From Clostridium fermenticellae (GTDB taxonomy: Bacteria; Bacillota; Clostridia; Clostridiales; Clostridiaceae), in assembly GCF_003600355.1 (NCBI RefSeq), contig NZ_CP032416.1, positions 1 through 64,000 on the forward strand: a stretch of 64,000 nt of DNA, in the 5' to 3' direction. Shown one piece after another: positions 25,463 to 36,518 of the stretch. Within the stretch, counting starts at the first letter, position 1. Each line of letters starts with the position of its first letter. The notes beneath the pieces are model-generated. The model was given only the letters and a program-made list of their open reading frames with translations. It was not told the DNA's origin and made no database searches. The position numbers were made by a program, and so were the translations under genes.

Positions 25463-26425
25463 TTAGAAACGAGAGCGTATTCTATTATGCATTGAATTAG
25501 TCATCGGAAATTCTCTAAATTGATGTCTAAAATCAGAGTTTGCATTTGAATTTAAATCTGAATTTGGATCAATACTTGTTGTTGTAAATGATTCACCATC
25601 TGATCCAATCTCAGAAGGATAAATTAATATATTTCCATTGGATACTAATGCTATAAGTTCAACAGTATTAGTAGATGAATTTAATAAATTACCATTAACT
25701 GTAGTTCCCTGGTATTTAACAGTACCCATATTTGCTAAAGGAAGCAGCTTACTGTATCCATTTGAAGGATCTTCGCTTATCCATTCTGCAGATTTTCCTA
25801 TTTCATTCTCATATGAAGAATTAAGTGTTGTGTTTATTGTTTTAGTTTGGGCAGTGCCATTAGGATAAGTAGCAGTGAATGTCAAAGTCCATTCAGAGTT
25901 TGAATTCGATGATTTATATATTTTAGCACTAATGGTTGATCCAATAGGGACACTCATTATATTCTGAGAGGCATCAGGTAGCTTTTCCCAAAATACTTCA
26001 ACTGTAGTTTGTCCATCTTTGATTTCTTCCATAGTTCCCATTTGTAAAAGGTCAGAGGAAGAAACTCCACCTAAGCCAATCCATTGAGCGGCTACTGCAT
26101 AGTTATTATTAGATGAAACATTAGGAATAGTCCAATTTCCTGAAATACTGGTATAGATTGCATTAGAAGTTGGTTTACTTATATAGCCAGACCAGTTTGA
26201 TGAAGTTTGAGTATTAGACGGAAGACTAAAAGAATTTTTTATATTTCCTGTTTTATTATTTCTTTGTGAAATATCTAGTTGTCCCTTATGAGAAAATTTA
26301 GAAAAAACATATTGATTGTTGTTAACATTTTTTTGAAATAAATTTGTATGAGTAATAAATAATGATCCTGATATGAATAAAAATGAAAGTACTATCATAG
26401 AGAATTTCCCAAATATATTTTTCAT
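25463..26425 (-). CDS. Secreted G1-family (eqolisin-like) peptidase
   Basis: The 320-aa protein begins with a signal peptide (hydrophobic 9-25). Residues about 76-270 match the G1 glutamic endopeptidase fold: SNWSGYIS, then AQWIGLGG with the candidate catalytic Gln114, and KSAEWISEDP with candidate Glu214. This Gln/Glu dyad defines eqolisins, first known from fungi and also found in bacteria. The C-terminal tail (about 285-320) is Asn/Ser/Arg-rich and may be exposed or cleaved. It is a single gene flanked by a tRNA and terminators, so the substrate is unknown; extracellular acid proteolysis is inferred from the family. Confidence 0.85.
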   Translation of the reverse strand: MKNIFGKFSMIVLSFLFISGSLFITHTNLFQKNVNNNQYVFSKFSHKGQLDISQRNNKTGNIKNSFSLPSNTQTSSNWSGYISKPTSNAIYTSISGNWTIPNVSSNNNYAVAAQWIGLGGVSSSDLLQMGTMEEIKDGQTTVEVFWEKLPDASQNIMSVPIGSTISAKIYKSSNSNSEWTLTFTATYPNGTAQTKTINTTLNSSYENEIGKSAEWISEDPSNGYSKLLPLANMGTVKYQGTTVNGNLLNSSTNTVELIALVSNGNILIYPSEIGSDGESFTTTSIDPNSDLNSNANSDFRHQFREFPMTNSMHNRIRSRF

Positions 26426-26543
26426 TAATCATCTTTCCCTTCAATTAGATATATTTATAATTAATAACTATTTTATAATATTTATATGATGATTTTGTGG
26501 TAATTTTAAAGCAAATTTGTGGCAATTTATTATTCTACGTAAA

Positions 26544-26574
26544 AAAATCGTATTACATTTTGTAATACGATTTT
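26544..26574 (-). terminator. Terminator of tRNA-Arg(ACG)
   Basis: Hairpin with arms AAAATCGTATTACA / TGTAATACGATTTT around a TTT loop, followed on the - strand by a T-run. It lies just downstream of the - strand tRNA. The rest of 26426-26578 shows nothing recognisable apart from the likely peptidase promoter area. Confidence 0.85.
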
Positions 26575-26578
26575 CATT

Positions 26579-26655
26579 TGGTGCATCAGAGAGGATTCGA
26601 ACCCCCGGCACGCTGGTTCGTAGCCAACTGCTCTATCCAACTGAGCTACTGATGC
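26579..26655 (-). tRNA. tRNA-Arg (anticodon ACG)
   Basis: A 77-nt cloverleaf on the - strand with acceptor GCATCAG/CTGATGC, anticodon loop CTACGAA and encoded CCA. The A34 of this tRNA is the expected substrate for TadA deamination to inosine; a TadA domain is encoded at 39653-40885. Confidence 0.96.
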
Positions 26656-26699
26656 AAATCAACAGTAATATGATAGCACAATGTTATTGAAAAATCAAA

Positions 26700-27596
26700 T
26701 TACAAATTATCTATTTTGCTGCCTATGTGTTCTCCCATTTTGACTTTACTTTCATATCCACTTTTAGAGTTTTCAATTATATCTTTATCAATATATATTG
26801 TATTTCTTTTAAAAAATAGAATTGTGGTAGAACCACCAAATTTGAAGTAACCTTTTTCCTGCCCCTTTTTTATAAGTTTGCCCGGTGTATATGTCTGGAT
26901 TATTGATCCGACACAGGTAGCACCTACTTCAACACAAATTATATCATTAAAATTTTCAGAATGAAATAAAGTCCATTCACGTTTATTTTTGCAAAATAGT
27001 TCTGGAATATTTTTTAGAGCTATTGGATTTACCGAGTAATAGTCACCATTTATCCTTTGTGTCTTATTGCACACACCATTATCTATAAAGTGAAATCTAT
27101 GATAATCTGTAGGACATAATCTCAATATCAAACAGGTTCCATTTGAAAAATTTGAAGCTATGTTGTTATCATCTATAAGATCACGCAACTTGTATGTAAA
27201 TCCCTTTATTTGAATTATTTTATCCATATCTATGTCTTGATAAACTGTTAACCTACCATCTCCTGGAGATATTAATACATTATTATTCATATCTATCGGT
27301 CTTGAATTTGAACGTAATTTTCGCGTAAAGAAATCATTAAATGAGGTAAAATCTTTAACTGATTTTATGCTTTCCTTCATATCTATGTTAAACTTTTTAG
27401 TAAATTTATTTATATTATGTTTACTTAGAGCGCTGTTGCAATAATACCCATATAATTTTGAGAATAACTTCTTTTTTACGAAGAGTTCTAAAAAATTCAT
27501 TCCTATAGGTGAAGAATAAACCCAATTTAAATATTTATCTCCTGCTACATTTTCTATTTCATATTTTTTTGTTTTTCTGTTATAATAAGTTATCAT
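26700..27596 (-). CDS. psd: Phosphatidylserine decarboxylase proenzyme
   Basis: Converts phosphatidylserine to phosphatidylethanolamine at the membrane. The 298-aa proenzyme shows PGDGR (Asp113), the histidine-rich DYHRFH (164-169), and the self-cleavage motif GGST (254-257), where Ser256 would become the pyruvoyl group. GGST replaces the LGST of enterobacteria and is common in Clostridia. It is alone on the - strand, with a TetR gene diverging from it across 217 bp. No phosphatidylserine synthase is nearby. Confidence 0.95.
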   Translation of the reverse strand: MITYYNRKTKKYEIENVAGDKYLNWVYSSPIGMNFLELFVKKKLFSKLYGYYCNSALSKHNINKFTKKFNIDMKESIKSVKDFTSFNDFFTRKLRSNSRPIDMNNNVLISPGDGRLTVYQDIDMDKIIQIKGFTYKLRDLIDDNNIASNFSNGTCLILRLCPTDYHRFHFIDNGVCNKTQRINGDYYSVNPIALKNIPELFCKNKREWTLFHSENFNDIICVEVGATCVGSIIQTYTPGKLIKKGQEKGYFKFGGSTTILFFKRNTIYIDKDIIENSKSGYESKVKMGEHIGSKIDNL

Positions 27597-27769
27597 ATTA
27601 TTAACTCCTCTTAAGAAAAGTAAGTTTTCAATTTAAATTATTTACTATAGAGTGCAAAATGTCAACTTGTATTTTTATTTCAGATGTTCAATTTACAAAT
27701 TAAAAGTAATGTTAGTAAAAGTATTGAGTTATTTCAATAAGATAGTATAATATAATTGAGAATTTATAC

Positions 27770-27779
27770 TGACTGGTCA
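27770..27779. promoter_or_regulatory. Possible TetR operator
   Basis: The short palindrome TGACTGGTCA lies 34 bp before the TetR-family gene in the divergent psd-tetR gap. The half-site GACTGGTCA is typical of TetR/AcrR autoregulation, but only one copy is present and binding is unproven. Confidence 0.45.
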
Positions 27780-27813
27780 ATAAATATTTGATAATAATCG
27801 GAGTGATATTGAA

Positions 27814-28380
27814 ATGAATAAAACTAAAAAAACTATATATGAATCAGCTATGAAAGTCTTTTCTAGTTGTGGATATAGTGGTGCTACAATGGATATGATA
27901 GCATCGGATGCTGGAGTTGCAAAAGGCACTTTATATTATTATTTTAAGAGTAAACAAGAGATTTTTGAGTATATAGTAGATGAGGGAATGAGGATAATAA
28001 AAGAAGAAATCGAGGTTATGGCAAAAGAGAAGGAAGATTCATTAGAAAAGCTTAAAGTTTTGTGTGAAGTTCAACTCGATTTAGTTCAAAACAGAAGAGA
28101 TTTTATTAAAGTTGTTTTAAGCCAGTTTTGGGGAGAAGAAGATAGGCAGATTAAATTCAGGGAAGTTATAAAAGGATATATTATCTATATTCAGTCATAC
28201 ATAAATAATGCCATGAATGATAGGAAAATAAAAGATGGTGACTCCCTTGCAATGGCTTATAGTATATTTGGAATTATGTATGCATCAGCAACATATGAAT
28301 TATTTAATAATAACAGGGAAAATTCAGAAGAGTTTAAAAGGGGGTTGATAGATCATTTTTTGAATGGTATTCAAATATAA
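27814..28380 (+). CDS. TetR/AcrR family transcriptional regulator
   Basis: A 188-aa repressor-type protein. The N-terminal helix-turn-helix is typical: YSGATMDMIASDAGVAKGTL followed by YYYFKSKQEIF. The C-terminal ligand-binding half is all helical and not diagnostic. It diverges from psd, so it may control psd or itself via the palindrome at 27770-27779; this is inference. No efflux pump is adjacent. The start has an AGTGAT-type ribosome-binding site. Confidence 0.88.
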   Translation: MNKTKKTIYESAMKVFSSCGYSGATMDMIASDAGVAKGTLYYYFKSKQEIFEYIVDEGMRIIKEEIEVMAKEKEDSLEKLKVLCEVQLDLVQNRRDFIKVVLSQFWGEEDRQIKFREVIKGYIIYIQSYINNAMNDRKIKDGDSLAMAYSIFGIMYASATYELFNNNRENSEEFKRGLIDHFLNGIQI

Positions 28381-28455
28381 TTATGTAATTTAGTTAATTA
28401 TATAATTGACTTTTTAAGAGAATTATACTAAAATACTTTAGTAGTTATAAATTAT

Positions 28456-28532
28456 GCACTCGTAGCTCAGCAGGATAGAGCAGCGGTTTCCTAAACCGCG
28501 TGCCGGAGGTTCGAATCCCCTCGGGTGCACCA
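28456..28532 (+). tRNA. tRNA-Arg (anticodon CCT)
   Basis: A 77-nt cloverleaf with acceptor GCACTCG/CGGGTGC, anticodon stem GCGGT/ACCGC, loop TTCCTAA and encoded CCA. It reads AGG. Confidence 0.96.
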
Positions 28533-28535
28533 ATA

Positions 28536-28577
28536 AAAAGAGAGAGCAAAAATGATTATATTTTTGCTCTCTCTTTA
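28536..28577 (+). terminator. Terminator of tRNA-Arg(CCT)
   Basis: Hairpin AAAGAGAGAGCAAAAAT / ATTTTTGCTCTCTCTTT around a short loop immediately after the tRNA. Confidence 0.9.
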
Positions 28578-28649
28578 ATTATTAAGACTTGATTAACTAT
28601 AAACCGTAAATGACTATACAATTACTGTCACTTAGACTGCTTTTTTAAT

Positions 28650-29465
28650 TTATTTTATTTGTAAACATCCAGATTCTATTGAAACTATTCCACTATCATG
28701 ATTAAATTTAGAATTGCAAGAATTGATTATCATTTTTATCTTTTGGCAATTATCATAATTCCATAATTTAAAAATAAAATTTACAGTGTATTGTTTTAAA
28801 ACTTTGTTCTCATCCTTTAAGGATATAATACCTTGTCCTTTAATTACAATGGATTGTATATCATTGTTACAATTGTGATCTTCTTTATTATTATTCTTGA
28901 AATCATTTATATTATTAAATGACATACTTTCAGGAATTGCTAATAGAATTGCAGAAATATTATAATTATCTTTCTTTTTTTGTACAACATATTTCAGAGA
29001 AAGATTAGTTTCGCAATCATTATGATTAATATTTGCTTTAATGTTAAAGATTCCATGATTAAATGAATCACATTTGTTATTTATGCGTCCACTTCCACTG
29101 CCTATAATAGAAAAATTTAAACTATGATATTGATCTGGAGAACATGTAAAGCATGGATTTGAATAATCAGCAGGTTTAGGAATTAATTTAGTAATATTTT
29201 CAAGCTTTTCCTGAAGAAAGACCTGTAAATTCGTTACATCACGTATAATTTTTTCTACTCCTTGATTGATTTCTTTTATATCATTAATAGAAACACATTT
29301 ACATTTATTTGGATTTAATATATATTGAATTTTTTCACTTTCTGCATTTATAATATGTGATAATCCCATTTCCTCCATTGCAATAGATGCCATAAGCATA
29401 TTTATTGCTTCATCTCTAGTTATATCAATAATTGGGGTTATGTTTGGAATATTTGGTAAAGACAT
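28650..29465 (-). CDS. Spore-surface-type protein with collagen-family N-terminal domain, no collagen repeat
   Basis: The 271-aa protein shares its first ~95 residues with the two collagen-like proteins upstream: [36 protein letters not shown]. Instead of a Gly-X-Thr stalk it continues into an unrecognised, probably beta-rich region (about 110-271) with several Cys residues (CKC, NPCFTCSP, DCETN). It lies 118 bp downstream of the collagen genes on the same strand and has an AGGGAGG ribosome-binding site. I infer a partner or anchor in the same surface layer that uses the shared domain for targeting or assembly. Function is otherwise unknown. Confidence 0.7.
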   Translation of the reverse strand: MSLPNIPNITPIIDITRDEAINMLMASIAMEEMGLSHIINAESEKIQYILNPNKCKCVSINDIKEINQGVEKIIRDVTNLQVFLQEKLENITKLIPKPADYSNPCFTCSPDQYHSLNFSIIGSGSGRINNKCDSFNHGIFNIKANINHNDCETNLSLKYVVQKKKDNYNISAILLAIPESMSFNNINDFKNNNKEDHNCNNDIQSIVIKGQGIISLKDENKVLKQYTVNFIFKLWNYDNCQKIKMIINSCNSKFNHDSGIVSIESGCLQIK

Positions 29466-29534
29466 ATTATATTACCTCCCTTTGAAATAATTATGAATAT
29501 GTAGTTAATATATTATGTTTTTAAACTAATTATG

Positions 29535-29576
29535 GATTTTCTAAAAGACCAGTTTTTAGGAGCCTTTTAGAAAATC
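29535..29576 (-). terminator. Hairpin after collagen-like gene 1
   Basis: A 13-bp inverted repeat (GATTTTCTAAAAG / CTTTTAGAAAATC) lies just beyond the stop codon of the collagen-like gene. There is no clear T-run on the - strand, so it may act as a weak terminator or mRNA-stabilising hairpin. Confidence 0.5.
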
Positions 29577-29583
29577 ACTAATA

Positions 29584-30867
<1,284 letters not shown>

Positions 30868-30894
30868 TTATAAAAACCTCCATTCAACTTTATT

Positions 30895-32187
<1,293 letters not shown>

Positions 32188-32194
32188 TCATCTC

Positions 32195-33313
32195 CTAATT
32201 TGATTTTTTAGTTATTCTTGATAATTCTCTTTGTGCTTTTATACAATTTGGATATATAGCTAATACATTTTTAAATGCATCATCAGCTTTTTTGTAATCA
32301 TTAATTTCTTTATAGCAGCATCCAATAAAATACCATGATAAATAGCTTCCGGCACCTGATAAAATAAGATATTTTGAGTTTCCCTCGCCAAGTTTAATAC
32401 ATTGATTGAATACTAAAATAGCTTCTTTAAATGAATTTTCTTTGAATAAAATTATACCTTTATAAAAATAAAGATCCACATAATCAGGATATAATTTGAT
32501 AGCTTTTTCAATACCGAATTTTGCTTCATTGTAATTTTCAGTATTTATTAGAATATCATATTTTAATTTGTAAAGTAGAGATGGCGGAAGTTTGTAATTT
32601 TTTAAAAAGCCTATTATTGATAGATTTATCTCATAAAGAGCTTTAGTGTATTTTTTTAAACTATAATATTCACTTGCTATATGATAATCAATCCATGGAC
32701 TATAATTTGGTTCTGTCTTTTCATTTTCAAGTATTTTCAAGTTCCTTGTAATTTTTTCTTTTTTTCGAATTATAGAATCTAGATACCCATAATGATTAAT
32801 TTCAATATATGGCAGTGCTTTTTCTGAATATATTTCACCTGAATAATTCATAGTAAGATGTTCATGAATTTTACCAGTAAATTTAATATCTCTATGATTA
32901 CGAAATAATCTATATGATGAGAATAAATAGGATCTATTTATATCAATTGGAAAATCTCCATAATAATTTATAATTGGTACTAGATAGATATATCCCTTTT
33001 CATCCATGAGTGTTTGATAAAATTTATTTTTATTTTTTATAATTATTTCTTCATCAGCATCGAGCCATAAAATCCATTTGCCATTTGCTTTAGAAATTCC
33101 ATAATTCCTTGCTTCAGCAAAATTGTCTTTCCAGGGTAAATAAAAAATTTTTGCTTTATATTTTTCACATATTTTTCTTGTTTTATCAGTTGAACCAGTA
33201 TCTACAATTATTATTTCGTCTGCAAGGTCTTTGGCACTCTTAAGGCATGAATCTATAAAATTTTCTTCATCTTTTACAATCATACAAAGGGAAATTAATA
33301 TATTCTTTTCCAA
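32195..33313 (-). CDS. Family 2 glycosyltransferase with TPR repeats (spore-surface cluster)
   Basis: A 372-aa protein. Residues about 6-230 are a GT-A family 2 domain: SLCMIVKDEENFI, VDTGSTDKT and the metal-binding acidic motif LDADEE. Residues about 230-370 look like tetratricopeptide repeats (YPDYVDLYFYKGIILF, then DAFKNVLAIYPNCIKAQ), a common mode of substrate recognition. The start is TTG at 33313 behind GAGGATG. It is the first gene of a - strand unit with both collagen-like proteins, so it is a good candidate for adding sugar to their threonines. The donor sugar cannot be told. Confidence 0.85.
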   Translation of the reverse strand: MEKNILISLCMIVKDEENFIDSCLKSAKDLADEIIIVDTGSTDKTRKICEKYKAKIFYLPWKDNFAEARNYGISKANGKWILWLDADEEIIIKNKNKFYQTLMDEKGYIYLVPIINYYGDFPIDINRSYLFSSYRLFRNHRDIKFTGKIHEHLTMNYSGEIYSEKALPYIEINHYGYLDSIIRKKEKITRNLKILENEKTEPNYSPWIDYHIASEYYSLKKYTKALYEINLSIIGFLKNYKLPPSLLYKLKYDILINTENYNEAKFGIEKAIKLYPDYVDLYFYKGIILFKENSFKEAILVFNQCIKLGEGNSKYLILSGAGSYLSWYFIGCCYKEINDYKKADDAFKNVLAIYPNCIKAQRELSRITKKSN

Positions 33314-33519
33314 ATATCAGCATCCTCTTTACATATTATTAAAAATATAGATTTTGTAATTAAAAATAAAGACTGAATTCTGCCTCGCTAATAATAACAT
33401 ATGATTAAATAAAAGATATGTGTTAGATAAATATTTTGTATAAATAAAATATGTTACTGTTCCATATTGAATTGAATAGTATGTAGGGTAGATAAGATTT
33501 AAGGAGAGAAAGTCAAAAT

Positions 33520-34593
33520 ATGATAACAATTAGTCTTTGTATGATTGTTAAAAATGAAGAAAATGTGTTAGAAAGATGTCTTGATTCTGTATTAGATATA
33601 GTTGATGAAATAAATATAATAGATACAGGGTCTACTGATAACACTAAAGTTATTGCTAGAAAATATACGAATAGATTATTTGATTTTAAGTGGGTAGATG
33701 ATTTTTCAGCTGCACGTAATGAATCTTTTAAGAAGGCTACTAAGGATTATATACTATGGATGGATGCTGATGATGTTGTATCTTACAAGGACCGTAAAAA
33801 GTTTTTAGATATAAAACAACATTTAGATAATTCTGTTGATGTAGTTAGTATGAATTATAACCTTGCTTTTGATGAATATGGAAATGTTGTATTTAGCTCA
33901 CGTCGTAATAGACTTGTGAAAAGAGAAAAAAATTTTTGCTGGATAGGGGAAGTTCATGAATATTTAAATGTATATGGGAAGATAGAGGCTAGTGATATAT
34001 CTATTACACATAAAAGTGTTTATCATGATAGTGATAGAAATCTTAGTATATATCAAAAACTTTTAAAAGAGGGAAAAAAATTTTCGCCTAGAGATAATTA
34101 CTACTTTGCAAATGAATTGTTTGACCATAAAATGTATACTAAAGCAGCTGTAATATATGAGCAATTTCTTCTAGATAATAAAGGTTGGGTTGAGGATAAT
34201 ATCTCTAGTTGTAGTAAGTTAGCAGATTGTTACCATGAGCTTGGATACAGGGATAAGGAGTTAAATTCTATACTGCGTTCATTTAAATACGATTATCCTC
34301 GTCCAGAATTTTGTTGTAGGCTCGGTTATTATTTTTTAGAAAAAAATAATTTTAATGCTGCTATCTTATGGTATAAATTAGCAGCAGATCCCTCTAAGTT
34401 AGTAGTAAATAGTGGTTTTTCGCAGCCAACATTTTCTACATGGCTTCCTCATTTACAACTTTGTGTATGCTATTATAAGATAGGTAATAATAAATTAGCA
34501 TATCTTCATAATGAAGTTGCCAGACAGTATAGACCTAATGATAAGAATATTTTATCAAATAAAGAATTCTTCGAATCTATATTAGAAAAATAG
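33520..34593 (+). CDS. Family 2 glycosyltransferase with TPR-like C-terminus
   Basis: A 357-aa protein closely related in plan to the divergent glycosyltransferase at 32195-33313: GT-A core SLCMIVKNEENVL, IDTGSTDNT, acidic motif WMDADD, then a helical repeat C-terminus (about 200-350). It is transcribed away from that gene across 206 bp that should hold both promoters. An AAGGAGAG ribosome-binding site precedes the ATG. It probably takes part in glycosylating spore-surface proteins; this is inferred only from proximity. Confidence 0.82.
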   Translation: MITISLCMIVKNEENVLERCLDSVLDIVDEINIIDTGSTDNTKVIARKYTNRLFDFKWVDDFSAARNESFKKATKDYILWMDADDVVSYKDRKKFLDIKQHLDNSVDVVSMNYNLAFDEYGNVVFSSRRNRLVKREKNFCWIGEVHEYLNVYGKIEASDISITHKSVYHDSDRNLSIYQKLLKEGKKFSPRDNYYFANELFDHKMYTKAAVIYEQFLLDNKGWVEDNISSCSKLADCYHELGYRDKELNSILRSFKYDYPRPEFCCRLGYYFLEKNNFNAAILWYKLAADPSKLVVNSGFSQPTFSTWLPHLQLCVCYYKIGNNKLAYLHNEVARQYRPNDKNILSNKEFFESILEK

Positions 34594-34603
34594 TTTTATG
34601 TAA

Positions 34604-34646
34604 TATTATAGGGCTGCAATTTGAAGTGTAGTTGTAACCCTATAAT
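34604..34646. terminator. Bidirectional terminator between convergent genes
   Basis: Arms TATTATAGGG / CCCTATAATA plus inner complementarity TGCAA / TTGTA form a long hairpin between the convergent glycosyltransferase (+) and the unknown - strand gene. Confidence 0.75.
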
Positions 34647-34652
34647 AAAGTA

Positions 34653-35219
34653 TCAAACTTCATTGAATATATCTTCTATAAATTTTTCAAAGTTTTCTCT
34701 TTGAGTGTGTCTGTTGCCTACATATATTTTTTTTGAAGTGAGTATATTATTTAATTTGTATTTATCTAATGAATTCATATGTTGAAATTCATTAGATTTA
34801 TATAGCTTTCTTAATGTCTTTCCTATTTTTAATAGACTTTTGTAGTGAATGCCATTAGAAAATCCTCTTATCATTGAATTATTTGGATAGTTTGATGGAA
34901 AAAATAAAGACTTTGCAAGCCATCCATTATCTGCAAGCCCATCCATTGTAGTATTTGTTAATACAAAATTTAAATAACTTGAAAATTCGTCAAATTTTCC
35001 ATCATGAATTTTTATACCAACAATAGGATACCATAAGCCTCTGATTTTTCCACTGTTAGTACCAGATGAACTGAAGTATGCCAGAGTTACTCGCTCTATT
35101 CCATAAATATATTTAATACTTACATCTATTAATCCAATCATTCTAAAATGTCTAATAGAATATACATTGGCATGAAATGATTTTGGATACATTTTTAATA
35201 TCTTTATTGAATTTGGCAT
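34653..35219 (-). CDS. Unknown 188-aa protein in spore-surface cluster
   Basis: I do not recognise this family. The protein is soluble, without signal peptide, membrane segment or Cys clusters. It is mixed alpha/beta with an aromatic centre (GLWYPIVGIKIHDGKFDEF) and a charged C-terminal helix (RHTQRENFEKFIEDIFNEV). A good ribosome-binding site (AAGGAGAG) and length support a real gene. It lies on the - strand downstream of the kinase gene, separated from it by a terminator-like hairpin, and converges on the glycosyltransferase. A role in the same spore layer is possible but rests only on location. Confidence 0.65.
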   Translation of the reverse strand: MPNSIKILKMYPKSFHANVYSIRHFRMIGLIDVSIKYIYGIERVTLAYFSSSGTNSGKIRGLWYPIVGIKIHDGKFDEFSSYLNFVLTNTTMDGLADNGWLAKSLFFPSNYPNNSMIRGFSNGIHYKSLLKIGKTLRKLYKSNEFQHMNSLDKYKLNNILTSKKIYVGNRHTQRENFEKFIEDIFNEV

Positions 35220-35263
35220 ATAAAATCTCTCCTTAGTTTATAAATAACTTTTCATAATGGAAA

Positions 35264-35304
35264 ACCATATGACATTAGAAGTAAACCTTCTAAAGTCATA
35301 TGGT
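35264..35304 (-). terminator. Terminator-like hairpin after the kinase gene
   Basis: Ten-bp arms ACCATATGAC / GTCATATGGT enclose a second small stem GAAG/CTTC. It sits 17 bp beyond the kinase stop codon and before the unknown gene. Confidence 0.7.
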
Positions 35305-35320
35305 CTATATCCAATATCAA

Positions 35321-36031
35321 CTAACAATTTTCTATTTTATCGAGCTGTTTTTTTATTTCATAAGCATTTTTATAGCTTCCACTTAGATTCATTAGTTTTT
35401 TTAGGAAAATTTTTTCTTCTAAATTTAAATCAAGTTCTTCGTACCACGGGTTTTCTTTTTTATTGGTTACTTCGTATGATGAGTAGTAAAGGTGGATTAA
35501 AAAATCGCCCATGAACCAATAATCTGTTGTTTTAACATATTCCTTATTATCAATAATTCTAGCAAGTCCAAAATCTATCAATGCTATATCACTATTTTTT
35601 TTTAATATTACATTTGGAAGTCTAATATCACGATGCACTATGCCATTTTGATGCAATATATTAATTAATGATAAAAGTTGCCTTGCTACTTTGTAAATTT
35701 CTTTTTTACTGAATTTATAATTATCTATGGCTAACAGGTTTTCAAATACTTCCCCTTCAATATATTCTAGTATATATCCTTTTCTATCGTGATCTTTAAA
35801 ATTTGATATAAATTTTGGAAAGTGTGGGTTGTTTAAAGTCCTCAATATTTTTTCTTCATAAAATAATTTTTTTCTTGTGCTATAAAGCATATCTTTTTTT
35901 AGTTGCTTTATGACACATTTTTCATTTCTATCATTTATTGCCATATACGCAATTCCATAGCGACCCTCACCGATCATACTTAAAATGGAGTATCCATTAA
36001 CTTTTTCTCCAATAGTATAATATCTATCCAT
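35321..36031 (-). CDS. Small soluble Hanks-type Ser/Thr protein kinase
   Basis: A 236-aa eukaryotic-like kinase with complete catalytic motifs: glycine loop GEGRYG (21-26), VIK lysine 42, helix-C Glu59/60, HRDIRLPN with catalytic Asp135 and Asn140, and DFG at 153-155. The usual HRDLKPEN lysine is Arg here. There are no membrane, PASTA or DNA-binding segments, unlike PrkC or YabT; the C-lobe ends soon after the activation region. It starts 24 bp after the Ser-Arg repeat gene, so the two are probably one transcript. The repeat protein is the obvious candidate substrate; this is inference. Confidence 0.87.
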   Translation of the reverse strand: MDRYYTIGEKVNGYSILSMIGEGRYGIAYMAINDRNEKCVIKQLKKDMLYSTRKKLFYEEKILRTLNNPHFPKFISNFKDHDRKGYILEYIEGEVFENLLAIDNYKFSKKEIYKVARQLLSLINILHQNGIVHRDIRLPNVILKKNSDIALIDFGLARIIDNKEYVKTTDYWFMGDFLIHLYYSSYEVTNKKENPWYEELDLNLEEKIFLKKLMNLSGSYKNAYEIKKQLDKIENC

Positions 36032-36055
36032 ATTAATATCTTTTCGTTATTTAAA

Positions 36056-36310
36056 CTATCTGCTGTATGATCTACTGCTATCATATGAGTTGCTATATGA
36101 ATAATCGTTGGATCTACTACTGCTGTATGATCCATCACTACTGTAGCTGTATCTACTTCTACTGTAGTATCTTCCTGGATCGCTTATTGAGCTACGTCCA
36201 AATCTACGTCTAGATCTACTTCTACTTCTTGATCTACTCCTAGATCTACTCCTAGATGAATTGCTAACTTTGTAGTAATTGTGCCCATGACGTGAATTGT
36301 AAAATCCCAT
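36056..36310 (-). CDS. Ser-Arg repeat small protein (putative spore coat kinase substrate)
   Basis: 84 aa from the ATG at 36310 (ribosome-binding site GAGGGTG; an upstream GTG lies inside that site). Residues 19-32 are seven consecutive Ser-Arg dipeptides, followed by RRRFGRSS and then a Ser/Tyr/Arg/Asp-rich tail. Codons for the repeat vary (AGT, TCT, TCA; AGA, AGG), so selection is on protein sequence rather than simple DNA slippage. The composition recalls spore coat CotG and eukaryotic SR proteins, both phosphorylated on serines. It precedes a Hanks-type kinase by 24 bp and has a sigma-K-like promoter. No known family is recognised. Confidence 0.72.
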   Translation of the reverse strand: MGFYNSRHGHNYYKVSNSSRSRSRSRSRSRSRSRRRFGRSSISDPGRYYSRSRYSYSSDGSYSSSRSNDYSYSNSYDSSRSYSR

Positions 36311-36363
36311 ACATAACACCCTCTTTTGTTTTTTATATTTTTTATAGTTTGTTTCTATATTTA

Positions 36364-36391
36364 TATAATATGGAGTCGTTTTACATACTGT
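36364..36391 (-). promoter_or_regulatory. Possible sigma-K promoter of the SR-protein/kinase unit
   Basis: On the - strand, AC (36390-36391) is followed after 17 bp by CATATTATA (36364-36372), matching the Bacillus sigma-K pattern AC-N16/17-CATAnnnTA. It lies 54 bp upstream of the start codon. This would place expression late in the mother cell. The remaining gap up to 36518 shows nothing else recognisable. Confidence 0.5.
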
Positions 36392-36518
36392 TACTTATTT
36401 AAAAGTAAATTTAATTTTGCATTACTTAAAGTTTAAAATTTACAGACAGTTTTTGATGAGTTGTCATAAGGGTAATGGGGAAGAGGAAGGCTTTAGAATG
36501 GATGTTCTAAACTACTAA

